From Pararge aegeria (Eukaryota; Arthropoda; Insecta; Lepidoptera; Nymphalidae), in the NCBI RefSeq assembly GCF_905163445.1, contig NC_053187.1, positions 20,304,544 to 20,368,543 of the forward strand: a stretch of DNA of 64,000 bases, given 5' to 3'. The stretch's first letter is position 1, and every line of letters starts with the position of its first letter. Both the position numbers and the translations under genes were made by a program. The notes beneath the pieces are model-generated. The model did not search any database. It was not told where the DNA came from and saw nothing but the letters and a program-made list of their open reading frames with translations. Shown piece by piece: positions 1 through 11,500 of this stretch.

Positions 1-68
1 ATGAAAGTGGTGGTCTTTTATTATGTTATTTATTAATGGTATTTTTTTAATATCATATCAATATTGTA

Positions 69-342
69 CCCCGCACGGGGGGAAGTAGGGGGGTAGGTAG
101 TGACGAAAAATAACGATACGGGACTCTTACGAGGTCTCGTAATCGGAATGAGTTTCTGCGACTACCATTGTTTGTCGTGGGTAACGGGGAATCAGGGTTC
201 GATTCCGGTGAGGGAGCCTGAGAAACTGCTGCCACATCCAAGGAAGGCAGCAAGCGCGCAAATTACCCACTCCCTGCACGGGGGGGGAGGTACGGGTAGG
301 TAGTGACGAAAAATAACGATACGGGACTCTTACGAGGTCTCG
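69..342 (+). pseudogene. 18S rRNA fragment S1 (scrambled, with 203-bp direct repeat), reference copy in monomer 1
   Basis: The stretch contains runs diagnostic of eukaryotic small-subunit rRNA: cggggaatcagggttcgatt, ggagcctgagaaactgct, ccacatccaaggaaggcagc, cgcgcaaattacccactccc and tagtgacgaaaaataacgat. From memory these lie roughly one fifth to one third of the way along insect 18S. The order is scrambled. A 3'-side piece (69-152) is joined to a 5'-side piece that runs again into the 3'-side piece, so tagtgacgaaaa occurs at 98 and 301, 203 bp apart. Positions conserved in 18S are changed (for example aaacggct is aaactgct here), so these are diverged, non-functional fragments. The same segment follows the start of nearly every monomer at about +68 to +341. 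Confidence 0.93.
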
Positions 343-592
343 TCATCGAATAATCAATACACGAACTGCCCACACACTTGTAAATATAGACGTGCAAGAT
401 CGTTACACGAACCGCTTACCATTATAGTAAACTACTATGCAAACACACATAACATATACGCAATAAGGGAACTTTAAATTGGAGATTTTACCCTACCACA
501 CCCGTCTGTCTCATTCTGAAAACTATTCAAAATAATTGCTATTTTTCATTCTCATTCAAATATAAATAATAGTAAATAATATATAATTTTTG
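343..592. repeat. AT-rich spacer of the satellite monomer (reference copy)
   Basis: About 250 bp between the 18S fragment and the palindrome. It contains an almost invariant stretch (ctatgcaaacacacataaca, then ggagattttaccctaccaca) and ends in a poly-W tract (taaataatagtaaataatat). I see no ORF, RNA gene or rRNA similarity. Its sequence is among the most conserved parts of the monomer across copies. Confidence 0.85.
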
Positions 593-593
593 A

Positions 594-945
594 CTGAACT
601 GAACCCAAGTGCCCGGCCTGTAGCCGGGCACCCCTCGTATTCATGTTCTAACCTAACCTAACCTAACCTAAATCTAGTTTTGACACCTTTAGACTTTAGA
701 TTCAAGATTTAATGTGAATATATGCATTAATAAAAACTCATTACTATTTTAATACTAGTTATGCTGCTGTTGATGCACTGATGAAAGCCAGATAGCTAGA
801 TCAGTGTTTAGTTAGTCGTAGTTGCCGGTGGGCTGAGGTCTAAAGGAATCCAAACTAGTTTTAAAAGGTTTGGATAGGTTAGGTTAGGTTAGAACATGAA
901 TAAGACGGGTGCCCGGCCGCAGGCCGGTCACTTAGGTTCAGTTCC
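594..945. repeat. Palindromic (foldback/MITE-like) element with inverted telomeric seeds, reference copy
   Basis: The left arm (about 594-694) and right arm (about 838-945) are imperfect inverted repeats of about 100 bp. On the left are actgaaccc, gtgcccggc, attcatgttctaacctaacc, ctagtttt and cctttagac. On the right, in reverse complement, are actgaacc, gtgaccggcc, attcatgttctaacctaacc, ctagttt and cctttagac. The arms carry (CCTAA)3-4 at 650-670 and (TTAGG)3 at 875-891 in opposite orientation. Each arm also contains its own hairpin: the left one (609-631) is a perfect 9-bp stem, gtgcccggc/gccgggcac, and the right one has one mismatch. The core (695-837) is single-copy within the unit. I could not identify a target-site duplication. 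About 45 copies are present, two of them truncated (near 11945 and 37874) and the last fused to the telomere tract. Confidence 0.88.
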
Positions 946-1056
946 GTTTAAAAAAAAAAAAACAAAAAACAAAACGTACCAATACGAAGTACTCTTATTC
1001 ATATTAGAAGATATTGTAAAATAACAATTAATTTAATTTTTTTTTTTTTTTTCACT
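946..1056. repeat. A-tract / spacer / T-tract of the monomer (reference copy)
   Basis: An A-run of about 12-15 interrupted by C (aaacaaaaaacaaaac) is followed by about 70 bp of conserved sequence including cttattcatattagaagata, then a T-run of about 15-22. Run lengths vary between monomers, and a few copies have an internal substitution (for example an A inside the T-run near 25564, 31276 and 56291). The paired A and T runs could be remnants of retroposed tails or could have slipped in place. I see no coding potential. Confidence 0.8.
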
Positions 1057-1178
1057 TACACATTAGGCCCGTCGCGCCGCGCCACTACTATATGGGGCGA
1101 AGGTGCGAAGTCGACGGCGATGACAAAGTACCGAGTCTAAGGAGACTGATGGCGGCGCCACACAGTGGCGTTATGTCT
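1057..1178. repeat. GC-rich monomer segment with small hairpin (reference copy)
   Basis: This segment (ttaggcccgtcgcgccgcgc onward) is sharply GC-richer than its surroundings. It contains a perfect 6-bp hairpin cgccac-aca-gtggcg (about 1157-1171). In several monomers the hairpin is broken by a G-to-A change (ggcaccacac, for example near 2580, 4018, 24232). I do not recognise it as rRNA. It holds no ORF of note. Confidence 0.75.
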
Positions 1179-1179
1179 C

Positions 1180-1187
1180 TATAAAAG
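1180..1187 (+). promoter_or_regulatory. TATA-like box TATAAAAG in second AT leader (reference copy)
   Basis: The second leader of each full monomer starts tctctataaaagtggtgg, a canonical TATAAAAG on the same strand as the 18S pieces and about 65 bp upstream of S3. The otherwise near-identical first leader reads tctgtatgaaagtggtgg and lacks the box. Short monomers retain the TATA form directly before S1. No initiator or transcript evidence is available, so a promoter is only a possibility. Confidence 0.3.
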
Positions 1188-1249
1188 TGGTGGTCTTTTA
1201 TTATGTTATTTATTAATGGTATTATTTTAATATCATATCAATATTGTAC

Positions 1250-1389
1250 CCCGCACAGGGGGGAGGTACGGGTAGGTAGTGACGAAAAATAACGATACGG
1301 GACTCTTACGAGGTCTCGCAATCGGAATGAGTACACTTTAAATATTTTAACGAGATAAAATTTAAGGGCATTGAGGGTCTGGTGCCAGT
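1250..1389 (+). pseudogene. 18S rRNA fragment S3, ending just before the 530 loop (reference copy)
   Basis: This second 18S piece runs from the cgcacagg/gaggta stretch through tagtgacgaaaaataacgat, atcggaatgagtacacttta, aatattttaacgagg and ggtctggtgccag. In a real 18S gene the next bases would be the near-invariant cagccgcggtaat of the 530 loop. Here the match stops at gtgccag and unrelated tggtggttgattag follows. S3 overlaps the 3' piece of S1 but extends farther 3'. It is present in all full-length monomers (for example 2690-2815, 4127-4255, 8389-8523) and absent from the 1.18-kb class. Confidence 0.9.
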
Positions 1390-4300
1390 GGTGGTTGATT
1401 AGATCCACACCCTATACTTTTTATAATTATGTGGCGTTATGTCTGTATGAAAGTGGTGGTCTTTTATTATGTTATTTATTAATGGTATTTTTTTAATATC
1501 ATATCAATATTGTACCCCGCACGGGGGGAGGTAGGGGGGTAGGTAGTGACGAAAAATAACGATACGGGACTCTTACGAGGTCTCGTAATCGGAATGAGTT
1601 TCTGCGACTACCATTGTTTGTCGCGGGTAACGGGGAATCAGGGTTCGATTCCGGTGAGGGAGCCTGAGAAACTGCTACCACATCCAAGGAAGGCAGCAGG
1701 CGCGCAAATTACCCACTCCCTGCACGGGGGGGGAGGTACGGGTAGGTAGTGACGAAAAATAACGATACGGGACTCTTACGAGGTCTCGTCATCGAAATCG
1801 TCACTTGTAAATATAAACGCGCAAGACCGTTACACGAACCGCTTACCATTATAGTAAACTACTATGCAAACACACATAACATATACGCAATAAGGGAACT
1901 TTAAATTGGAGATTTTACCCTACCACACCCGTCTGTCTCATTCTGAAAACTATTCAAAATAATTGCTATTTTTCATTCTCATTCAAATATAAATAATAGT
2001 AAATAATATATAATTTTTGACTGAACTGAACCCAAGTGCCCGGCCTGTAGCCGGGCACCCCTCGTATTCATGTTCTAACCTAACCTAACCTAAATCTAGT
2101 TTTGACACCTTTAGACTTTAGATTCAAGATTTAATGTGAATATATGCATTAATAAAAACTCATTACTATTTTAATACTAGTTATGCTGCTGTTGATGCAC
2201 TGATGAAAGCCAGATAGCTAGATCAGTGTTTAGTTAGTCGTAGTTGCCGGTGGGCTGAGGTCTAAAGGAATCCAAACTAGTTTTAAAAGGTTTGGATAGG
2301 TTAGGTTTGGTTAGAACATGAATAAGACGGGTGCCCGGCCGCAGGCCGGTCACTTAGGTTCAGTTCCGTTTAAAAAAAAAAAAACCAAAAACAAAACGGA
2401 CCAATACAAAGTATTCTTATTCATATTAGAAGATATTGTAAAATAACAATTAATTTAATTTTTTTTTTTTTTTTTTCACTTACACATTAGGCCCGTCGCG
2501 CCGCGCCACTACTATATGGGGCGAAGGTGCGAAGTCGACGGCGACGACAAAGTACCGAGTCTAAGGAGACTGATGGCGGCACCACACAGTGGCGTTATGT
2601 CTCTATAAAAGTGGTATGTTATGTTATGTTATTTATTAATGGTATTATTTTAATATCATATCAATATTGTACCCCGCACAGGGGGGAGGTACGGGTAGGT
2701 AGTGACGAAAAATAACGATACGGGACTCTTACGAGGTCTCGCAATCGGAATGAGTACACTTTAAATATTTTAACGAGGTAAAATTTAAGGGCATTGAGGG
2801 TCTGGTGCCAGTGGTGGTTCATTAGATCCACTATACTTTTTATAATTATGTGGCGTTATGTCTGTATGAAAGTGGTGGTCTTTTATTATGTTATTTATTA
2901 ATGGTATTTTTTTAATATCATATCAATATTGTACCCCACACGGGGGGAAGTAGGGGGGTAGGTAGTGACGAAAAATAACGATACGGGACTCTTACGAGGT
3001 CTCGTAATCGGAATGAGTTTCTGCGACTACCATTGTTTGTCGTGGGTAACGGGGAATCAGGGTTCGATTCCGGTGAGGGAGCCTGAGAAACTGCTGCCAC
3101 ATCCAAGGAAGGCAGCAGGCGCGCAAATTACCCACTCCCTGCACGGGGGGGGAGGTACGGGTAGGTAGTGACGAAAAATAACGATACGGGACTCTTACGA
3201 GGTCTCGTCATCGAATAATCAATACACGAACTGCCCACACACTTGTAAATATAGACGTGCAAGATCGTTACACGAACCGCTTACCATTATAGTAAACTAC
3301 TATGCAAACACACATAACATATACGCAATAAGGGAACTTTAAATTGGAGATTTTACCCTACCACACCCGTCTGTCTCATTCTGAAAACTATTCAAAATAA
3401 TTGCTATTTTTCATTCTCATTCAAATATAAATAATAGTAAATAATATATAATTTTTGACTGAACTGAACCCAAGTGCCCGGCCTGTAGCCGGGCACCCCT
3501 CGTATTCATGTTCTAACCTAACCTAACCTAAATCTAGTTTTGACACCTTTAGACTTTAGATTCAAGATTTAATGTGAATATATGCATTAATAAAAACTCA
3601 TTACTATTTTAATACTAGTTATGCTGCTGTTGATGCACTGATGAAAGCCAGATAGCTAGATCAGTGTTTAGTTAGTCGTAGTTGCCGGTGGGCTGAGGTC
3701 TAAAGGAATCCAAACTAGTTTTAAAAGGTTTGGATAGGTTAGGTTAGGTTAGAACATGAATAAGACGGGTGCCCGGCCGCAGGCCGGTCACTTAGGTTCA
3801 GTTCCGTTTAAAAAAAAAAAAACCAAAAACAAAACGGACCAATACAAAGTATTCTTATTCATATTAGAAGATATTGTAAAATAACAATTAATTTAATTTT
3901 TTTTTTTTTTTTTTCACTTACACATTAGGCCCGTCGCGCCGCGCCACTACTATATGGGGCGAAGGTGCGAAGTCGACGGCGACGACAAAGTACCGAGTCT
4001 AAGGAGACTGATGGCGGCACCACACAGTGGCGTTATGTCTCTATAAAAGTGGTATGTTATGTTATGTTATTTATTAATGGTATTATTTTAATATCATATC
4101 AATATTGTACCCCGCACAGGGGGGAGGTACGGGTAGGTAGTGACGAAAAATAACGATACGGGACTCTTACGAGGTCTCGCAATCGGAATGAGTACACTTT
4201 AAATATTTTAACGAGGTAAAATTTAAGGGCATTGAGGGTCTGGTGCCAGTGGTGGTTCATTAGATCCACTATACTTTTTATAATTATGTGGCGTTATGTC

Positions 4301-7300
4301 TGTATGAAAGTGGTGGTCTTTTATTATGTTATTTATTAATGGTATTTTTTTAATATCATATCAATATTGTACCCCACACGGGGGGAAGTAGGGGGGTAGG
4401 TAGTGACGAAAAATAACGATACGGGACTCTTACGAGGTCTCGTAATCGGAATGAGTTTCTGCGACTACCATTGTTTGTCGTGGGTAACGGGGAATCAGGG
4501 TTCGATTCCGGTGAGGGAGCCTGAGAAACTGCTGCCACATCCAAGGAAGGCAGCAGGCGCGCAAATTACCCACTCCCTGCACGGGGGGGGAGGTACGGGT
4601 AGGTAGTGACGAAAAATAACGATACGGGACTCTTACGAGGTCTCGTCATCGAAATCGTCACTTGTAAATATAAACGCGCAAGATCGTTACACGAACCGCT
4701 TACCATTATAGTAAACTACTATGCAAACACACATAACATATACGCAATAAGGGAACTTTAAATTGGAGATTTTACCCTACCACACCCGTCTGTCTCATTC
4801 TGAAAACTATTCAAAATAATTGCTATTTTTCATTCTCATTCAAATATAAATAATAGTAAATAATATATAATTTTTGACTGAACTGAACCCAAGTGCCCGG
4901 CCTGTAGCCGGGCACCCCTCGTATTCATGTTCTAACCTAACCTAACCTAAATCTAGTTTTGACACCTTTAGACTTTAGATTCAAGATTTAATGTGAATAT
5001 ATGCATTAATAAAAACTCATTACTATTTTAATACTAGTTATGCTGCTGTTGATGCACTGATGAAAGCCAGATAGCTAGATCAGTGTTTAGTTAGTCGTAG
5101 TTGCCGGTGGGCTGAGGTCTAAAGGAATCCAAACTAGTTTTAAAAGGTTTGGATAGGTTAGGTTAGGTTAGAACATGAATAAGACGGGTGCCCGGCCGCA
5201 GGCCGGTCACTTAGGTTCAGTTCCGTTTAAAAAAAAAAAAACAAAAAACAAAACGGACCAATACAAAGTATTCTTATTCATATTAGAAGATATTGTAAAA
5301 TAACAATTAATTTAATTTTTTTTTTTTTTTTTTCACTTACACATTAGGCCCGTCGCGCCGCGCCACTACTATATGGGGCGAAGGTGCGAAGTCGACGGCG
5401 ACGACAAAGTACCGAGTCTAAGGAGACTGATGGCGGCGCCACACAGTGGCGTTATGTCTCTATAAAAGTGGTGGTCTTTTATTATGTTATTTATTAATGG
5501 TATTATTTTAATATCATATCAATATTGTACCCCGCACAGGGGGGAGGTACGGGTAGGTAGTGACGAAAAATAACGATACGGGACTCTTACGAGGTCTCAC
5601 AATCGGAATGAGTACACTTTAAATATTTTAACGAGATAAAATTTAAGGGCATTGAGGGTCTGGTGCCAGTGGTGGTTGATTAGATCCACACACTATACTT
5701 TTTATAATTATGTGGCGTTATGTCTGTATGAAAGTGGTGGTCTTTTATTATGTTATTTATTAATGGTATTTTTTTAATATCATATCAATATTGTACCCCG
5801 CACGGGGGGAGGTAGGGGGGTAGGTAGTGACGAAAAATAACGATACGGGACTTTTACGAGGTCTCGTAATCGGAATGAGTTTCTGCGACTACCATTGTTT
5901 GTCGCGGGTAACGGGGAATCAGGGTTCGATTCCGGTGAGGGAGCCTGAGAAACTGCTACCACATCCAAGGAAGGCAGCAGGCGCGCAAATTACCCACTCC
6001 CTGCACGGGGGGGGAGGTACGGGTAGGTAGTGACGAAAAATAACGATACGGGACTCTTACGAGGTCTCGTCATCGAAATCGTCACTTGTAAATATAAACG
6101 CGCAAGATCGTTACACGAACCGCTTAGCATTATTGTAAACTACTATGCAAACACACATAACATATACGCAATAAGGGAACTTTAAATTGGAGATTTTACC
6201 CTACCACACCCGTCTGTCTCATTCTGAAAACTATTCAAAATAATTGCTATTTTTCATTCTCATTCAAATATAAATAATAGTAAATAATATATAATTTTTG
6301 ACTGAACTGAACCCAAGTGCCCGGCCTGTAGCCGGGCACCCCTCGTATTCATGTTCTAACCTAACCTAACCTAACCTAAATCTAGTTTTGACACCTTTAG
6401 ACTTTAGATTCAAGATTTAATGTGAATATATGCATTAATAAAAACTCATTACTATTTTAATACTAGTTATGCTGCTGTTGATGCACTGATGAAAGCCAGA
6501 TAGCTAGATCAGTGTTTAGTTAGTCGTAGTTGCCGGTGGGCTGAGGTCTAAAGGAATCCAAACTAGTTTTAAAAGGTTTGGATAGGTTAGGTTAGGTTAG
6601 AACATGAATAAGACGGGTGCCCGGCCGCAGGCCGGTCGCTTAGGTTCAGTTCCGTTTAAAAAAAAAAAACAAAAAACAAAACGTACCAATACAAAGTACT
6701 CTTATTCATATTAGAAGATATTGTAAAATAACAATTCATTTAATTTTTTTTTTTTTTTTTTTCACTTACACATTAGGCCCGTCGCGCCGCGCCACTACTA
6801 TATGGGGCGAAGGTGCGAAGTCGACGGCGACGACAAAGTACCGAGTCTAAGGAGACTGATGGCGGCGCCACACAGTGGCGTTATGTCTCTATAAAAGTGG
6901 TGGTCTTTTATTATGTTATTTATTAATGGTATTATTTTAATATCATATCAATATTGTACCCCGCACAGGGGGGAGGTACGGGTAGGTAGTGACGAAAAAT
7001 AACGATACGGGACTCTTACGAGGTCTCGCAATCGGAATGAGTACACTTTAAATATTTTAACGAGGTAAAATTTAAGGGCATTGAGGGTCTGGTGCCAGTG
7101 GTGGTTGATTAGATCCACTATACTTTTTATAATTATGTGGCGTTATGTCTGTATGAAAGTGGTGGTCTTTTATTATGTTATTTATTAATGGTATTTTTTT
7201 AATATCATATCAATATTGTACCCCGCACGGGGGGAAGTAGGGGGGTAGGTAGTGACGAAAAATAACGATACGGGACTCTTACGAGGTCTCGTAATCGGAA

Positions 7301-8572
7301 TGAGTTTCTGCGACTACCATTGTTTGTCGCGGGTAACGGGGAATCAGGGTTCGATTCCGGTGAGGGAGCCTGAGAAACTGCTACCACATCCAAGGAAGGC
7401 AGCAGGCGCGCAAATTACCCACTCCCTGCACGGGGGGGGAGGTACGGGTAGGTAGTGACGAAAAATAACGATACGGGACTCTTACGAGGTCTCGTCATCG
7501 AAATCGTCACTTGTAAATATAAACGCGCAAGATCGTTACACGAACCGCTTACCATTATAGTAAACTACTATGCAAACACACATAACATATACGCAATAAG
7601 GGAACTTTAAATTGGAGATTTTACCCTACCACACCCGTCTGTCTCATTCTGAAAACTATTCAAAATAATTGCTATTTTTCATTCTCATTCAAATATAAAT
7701 AATAGTAAATAATATATAATTTTTGACTGAACTGAACCCAAGTGCCCGGCCTGTAGCCGGGCACCCCTCGTATTCATGTTCTAACCTAACCTAACCTAAA
7801 TCTAGTTTTGACACCTTTAGACTTTAGATTCAAGATTTAATGTGAATATATGCATTAATAAAAACTCATTACTATTTTAATACTAGTTATGCTGCTGTTG
7901 ATGCACTGATGAAAGCCAGATAGCTAGATCAGTGTTTAGTTAGTCGTAGTTGCCGGTGGGCTGAGGTCTAAAGGAATCCAAACTAGTTTTAAAAGGTTTG
8001 GATAGGTTAGGTTAGGTTAGAACATGAATAAGACGGGTGCCCGGCCGCAGGCCGGTCACTTTGGTTCAGTTCCGTTTAAAAAAAAAAAAACAAAAAACAA
8101 AACGGACCAATACAAAGTATTCTTATTCATATTAGAAGATATTGTAAAATAACAATTAATTTAATTTTTTTTTTTTTTTTTTCACTTACACATTAGGCCC
8201 GTCGCGCCGCGCCACTACTATATGGGGCGAAGGTGCGAAGTCGACGGCGACGACAAAGTACCGAGTCTAAGGAGACTGATGGCGGCGCCACACAGTGGCG
8301 TTATGTCTCTATAAAAGTGGTGGTCTTTTATTATGTTATTTATTAATGGTATTATTTTAATATCATATCAATATTGTACCCCGCACAGGGGGGAGGTACG
8401 GGAAGGTAGTGACGAAAAATAACGATACGGGACTCTTACGAGGTCTCGCAATCGGAATGAGTACACTTTAAATATTTTAACGAGGTAAAATTTAAGGGCA
8501 TTGAGGGTCTGGTGCCAGTGGTGGTTGAGTAGATCCACTATACTTTTTATAATTATGTGGCGTTATGTCTGT

Positions 8573-11500
8573 ATGAAAGTGGTGGTCTTTTATTATGTTA
8601 TTTATTAATGGTATTTTTTTAATATCATATCAATATTGTACCCCGCACGGGGGGAAGTAGGGGGGTAGGTAGTGACGAAAAATAACGATACGGGACTCTT
8701 ACGAGGTCTCGTAATCGGAATGAGTTTCTGCGACTACCATTGTTTGTCGTGGGTAACGGGGAATCAGGGTTCGATTCCGGTGAGGGAGCCTGAGAAACTG
8801 CTGCCACATCCAAGGAAGGCAGCAGGCGCGCAAATTACCCACTCCCTGCACGGGGGGGGAGGTACGGGTAGGTAGTGACGAAAAATAACGATACGGGACT
8901 CTTACGAGGTCTCGTCATCGAATAATCAATACACGAACTGCCCACACACTTGTAAATATAGACGTGCAAGATCGTTACACGAACCGCTTACCATTATAGT
9001 AAACTACTATGCAAACACACATAACATATACGCAATAAGGGAACTTTAAATTGGAGATTTTACCCTACCACACCCGTCTGTCTCATTCTGAAAACTATTC
9101 AAAATAATTGCTATTTTTCATTCTCATTCAAATATAAATAATAGTAAATAATATATAATTTTTGACTGAACTGAACCCAGGTGCCCGGCCTGTAGCCGGG
9201 CACCCCTCGTATTCATGTTCTAACCTAACCTAACCTAAATCTAGTTTTGACACCTTTAGACTTTAGATTCAAGATTTAATGTGAATATATGCATTAATAA
9301 AACTCATTACTATTTTAATACTAGTTATGCTGCTGTTGATGCACTGATGAAAGCCAGATAGCTAGATCAGTGTTTAGTTAGTCGTAGTTGCCGGTGGGCT
9401 GAGGTCTAAAGGAATCCAAACTAGTTTTAAAAGGTTTGGATAGGTTAGGTTAGGTTAGAACATGAATAAGACGGGTGCCCGGCCGCAGGCCGGTCACTTA
9501 GGTTCAGTTCCGTTTAAAAAAAAAAAAACAAAAAACAAAACGGACCAATACAAAGTATTCTTATTCATATTAGAAGATATTGTAAAATAACATTTAATTT
9601 AATTTTTTTTTTTTTTTTTCACTTACACATTAGGCCCGTCGCGCCGCGCCACTACTGTATGGGGCGAAGGTGCGAAGTCGACGGCGACGACAAAGTACCG
9701 AGTCTAAGGAGACTGATGGCGGCGCCACACAGTGGCGTTATGTCTCTATAAAAGTGGTGATCTTTTATTATGTTATTTATTAATGGTATTATTTTAATAT
9801 CATATCAATATTTTTGGAGCCTGAGAAACTGCTGCCACATCCAAGGAAGGCAGCAGGCGCGCAAATTACCCACTCCCTGCACGGGGGGGGAGGTACGGGT
9901 AGATAGTGACGAAAAATAACGATACGGGACTCTTACGAGATCTCGTCATCGAATAATCAATACACGAAGTGCCCACACACTTGTAAATATAGACGTGCAA
10001 GATCGTTACACGAACCGCTTACCATTATAGTAAACTACTATGCAAACACACATAACATATACGCAATAAGGGAACTTTAAATTGGAGATTTTACCCTACC
10101 ACACCCGTCTGTCTCATTCTGAAAACTATTCAAAATAATTGCTATTTTTCATTCTCATTCAAATATAAATAATAGTAAATAATATATAATTTTTGACTGA
10201 ACTGAACCCAAGTGCCCGGCCTGTAGCCGGGCACCCCTCGTATTCATGTTCTAACCTAACCTAACCTAAATCTAGTTTTGACACCTTTAGACTTTAGATT
10301 CAAGATTTTATGTGAATATATGCATTAATAAAACTCATTACTATTTTAATACTAGTTATGCTGCTGTTGATGCACTGATGAAAGCCAGATAGCTAGATCA
10401 GTGTTTAGTTAGTCGTAGTTGCCGGTGGGCTGAGGTCTAAAGGAATCCAAACTAGTTTTAAAAGGTTTGGATAGGTTAGGTTAGGTTAGAACATGAATAA
10501 GACGGGTGCCCGGCCGCAGGCCGGTCACTTAGGTTCAGTTCCGTTTAAAAAAAAAAAAAACAAAAAACAAAACGGACCAATACAAAGTATTCTTATTCAT
10601 ATTAGAAGATATTGTAAAATAACATTTAATTTAATTTTTTTTTTTTTTTTCACTTACACATTAGGCCCGTCGCGCCGCGCCACTACTATATGGGGCGAAG
10701 GTGCGAAGTCGACGGCGATAACGATACGGGACTCTTACGAGGTCTCGCAATCGGAATGAGTACACTTTAAATATTTTAACGAGGTAAAATTTAAGGGCAT
10801 TGAGGGTCTGGTGCCAGTGGTGGTTGATTAGATCCACACACTATACTTTTTATAATTATGTGGCGTAATGTCTGTATGAAAGTGGTGGTCTTTTATTATG
10901 TTATTTATTAATGGTATTTTTTTAATATCATATCAATATTGTACCCCGCACGGGGGGAGGTAGGGGGTAGGTAGTAACGAAAAATAACGATACGGGACTC
11001 TTGCGAGGTCTCGTAATCGGAATGAGTTTCTGCGACTACCATTGTTTGTCGCGGGTAACGGGGAATCAGGGTTCGATTCCGGTGAGGGAGCCTGAGAAAC
11101 TGCTGCCACATCCAAGGAAGGCAGCAGGCGCGCAAATTACCCACTCCCTGCACGGGGGGGGAGGTACGGGTAGGTAGTGACGAAAAATAACGATACGGGA
11201 CTCTTACGAGGTCTCGCAATCGGAATGAGTACACTTTAAATATTTTAACGAGGTAAAATTTAAGGGCATTGAGGTTCTGGTGCCAGTGGTGGTTGATTAG
11301 ATCCACACACTATACTTTTTATAATTATGTGGCGTTATGTCTCTATAAAAGTGGTGGTCTTTTATTATGTTATTTATTAATGGTATTTTTTTAATATCAT
11401 ATCAATATTGTACCCCGCACGGGGGGAGGTAGGGAGGTAGGTAGTGACGAAAAATAACGATACGGGACTCTTACGAGGTCTCGTCATCGAATAATCAATA

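Larger units (their letters stand above)
1..8572 (+). repeat. Array block A: six full-length monomers (1.42-1.45 kb)
   Basis: Monomers 1-6 (lengths 1446, 1419, 1438, 1424, 1425 and 1420) each carry both 18S fragments and a full palindrome. Monomers vary in the link after S1. One form reads gaataatcaatacacg. The other is shorter by about 22 bp and reads gaaatcgtcacttg. Monomers 2 and 3 share a private change near 2610 and 4048, a tatgttatgttatgtt stutter in the second leader, which marks a recent 1438-bp tandem duplication. Confidence 0.93.

Noticed and set aside
100..303. Repeated plus-strand ORF of 67 codons and minus-strand ORF of about 62 codons in every monomer
   Set aside because: They are translations of the 18S rRNA-like fragment on both strands. 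Such spurious proteins are common where rRNA is translated. There is no family signal and start codons are inconsistent.
640..891. Internal CCTAA/TTAGG seeds as separate interstitial telomeres
   Set aside because: Only 3-4 units each and part of the palindrome arms in every monomer, so they are an intrinsic part of the satellite and not independent telomere insertions.
2527..2715. 62-codon ORF in monomers 2 and 3
   Set aside because: It spans the GC segment, leader and 18S piece, and is open only because of the stutter variant.
10493..10759. ORFs of 88-96 codons beginning MNKTGARPQAGH in several monomers
   Set aside because: They read through the A-tract and T-tract (poly-Lys, poly-Phe) and exist only when homopolymer lengths happen to keep frame.
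10908..11306. 132-codon minus-strand ORF (also at 36836)
   Set aside because: Formed by the chance fusion of two 18S-like pieces in rearranged monomers. It is antisense rRNA, not a gene.
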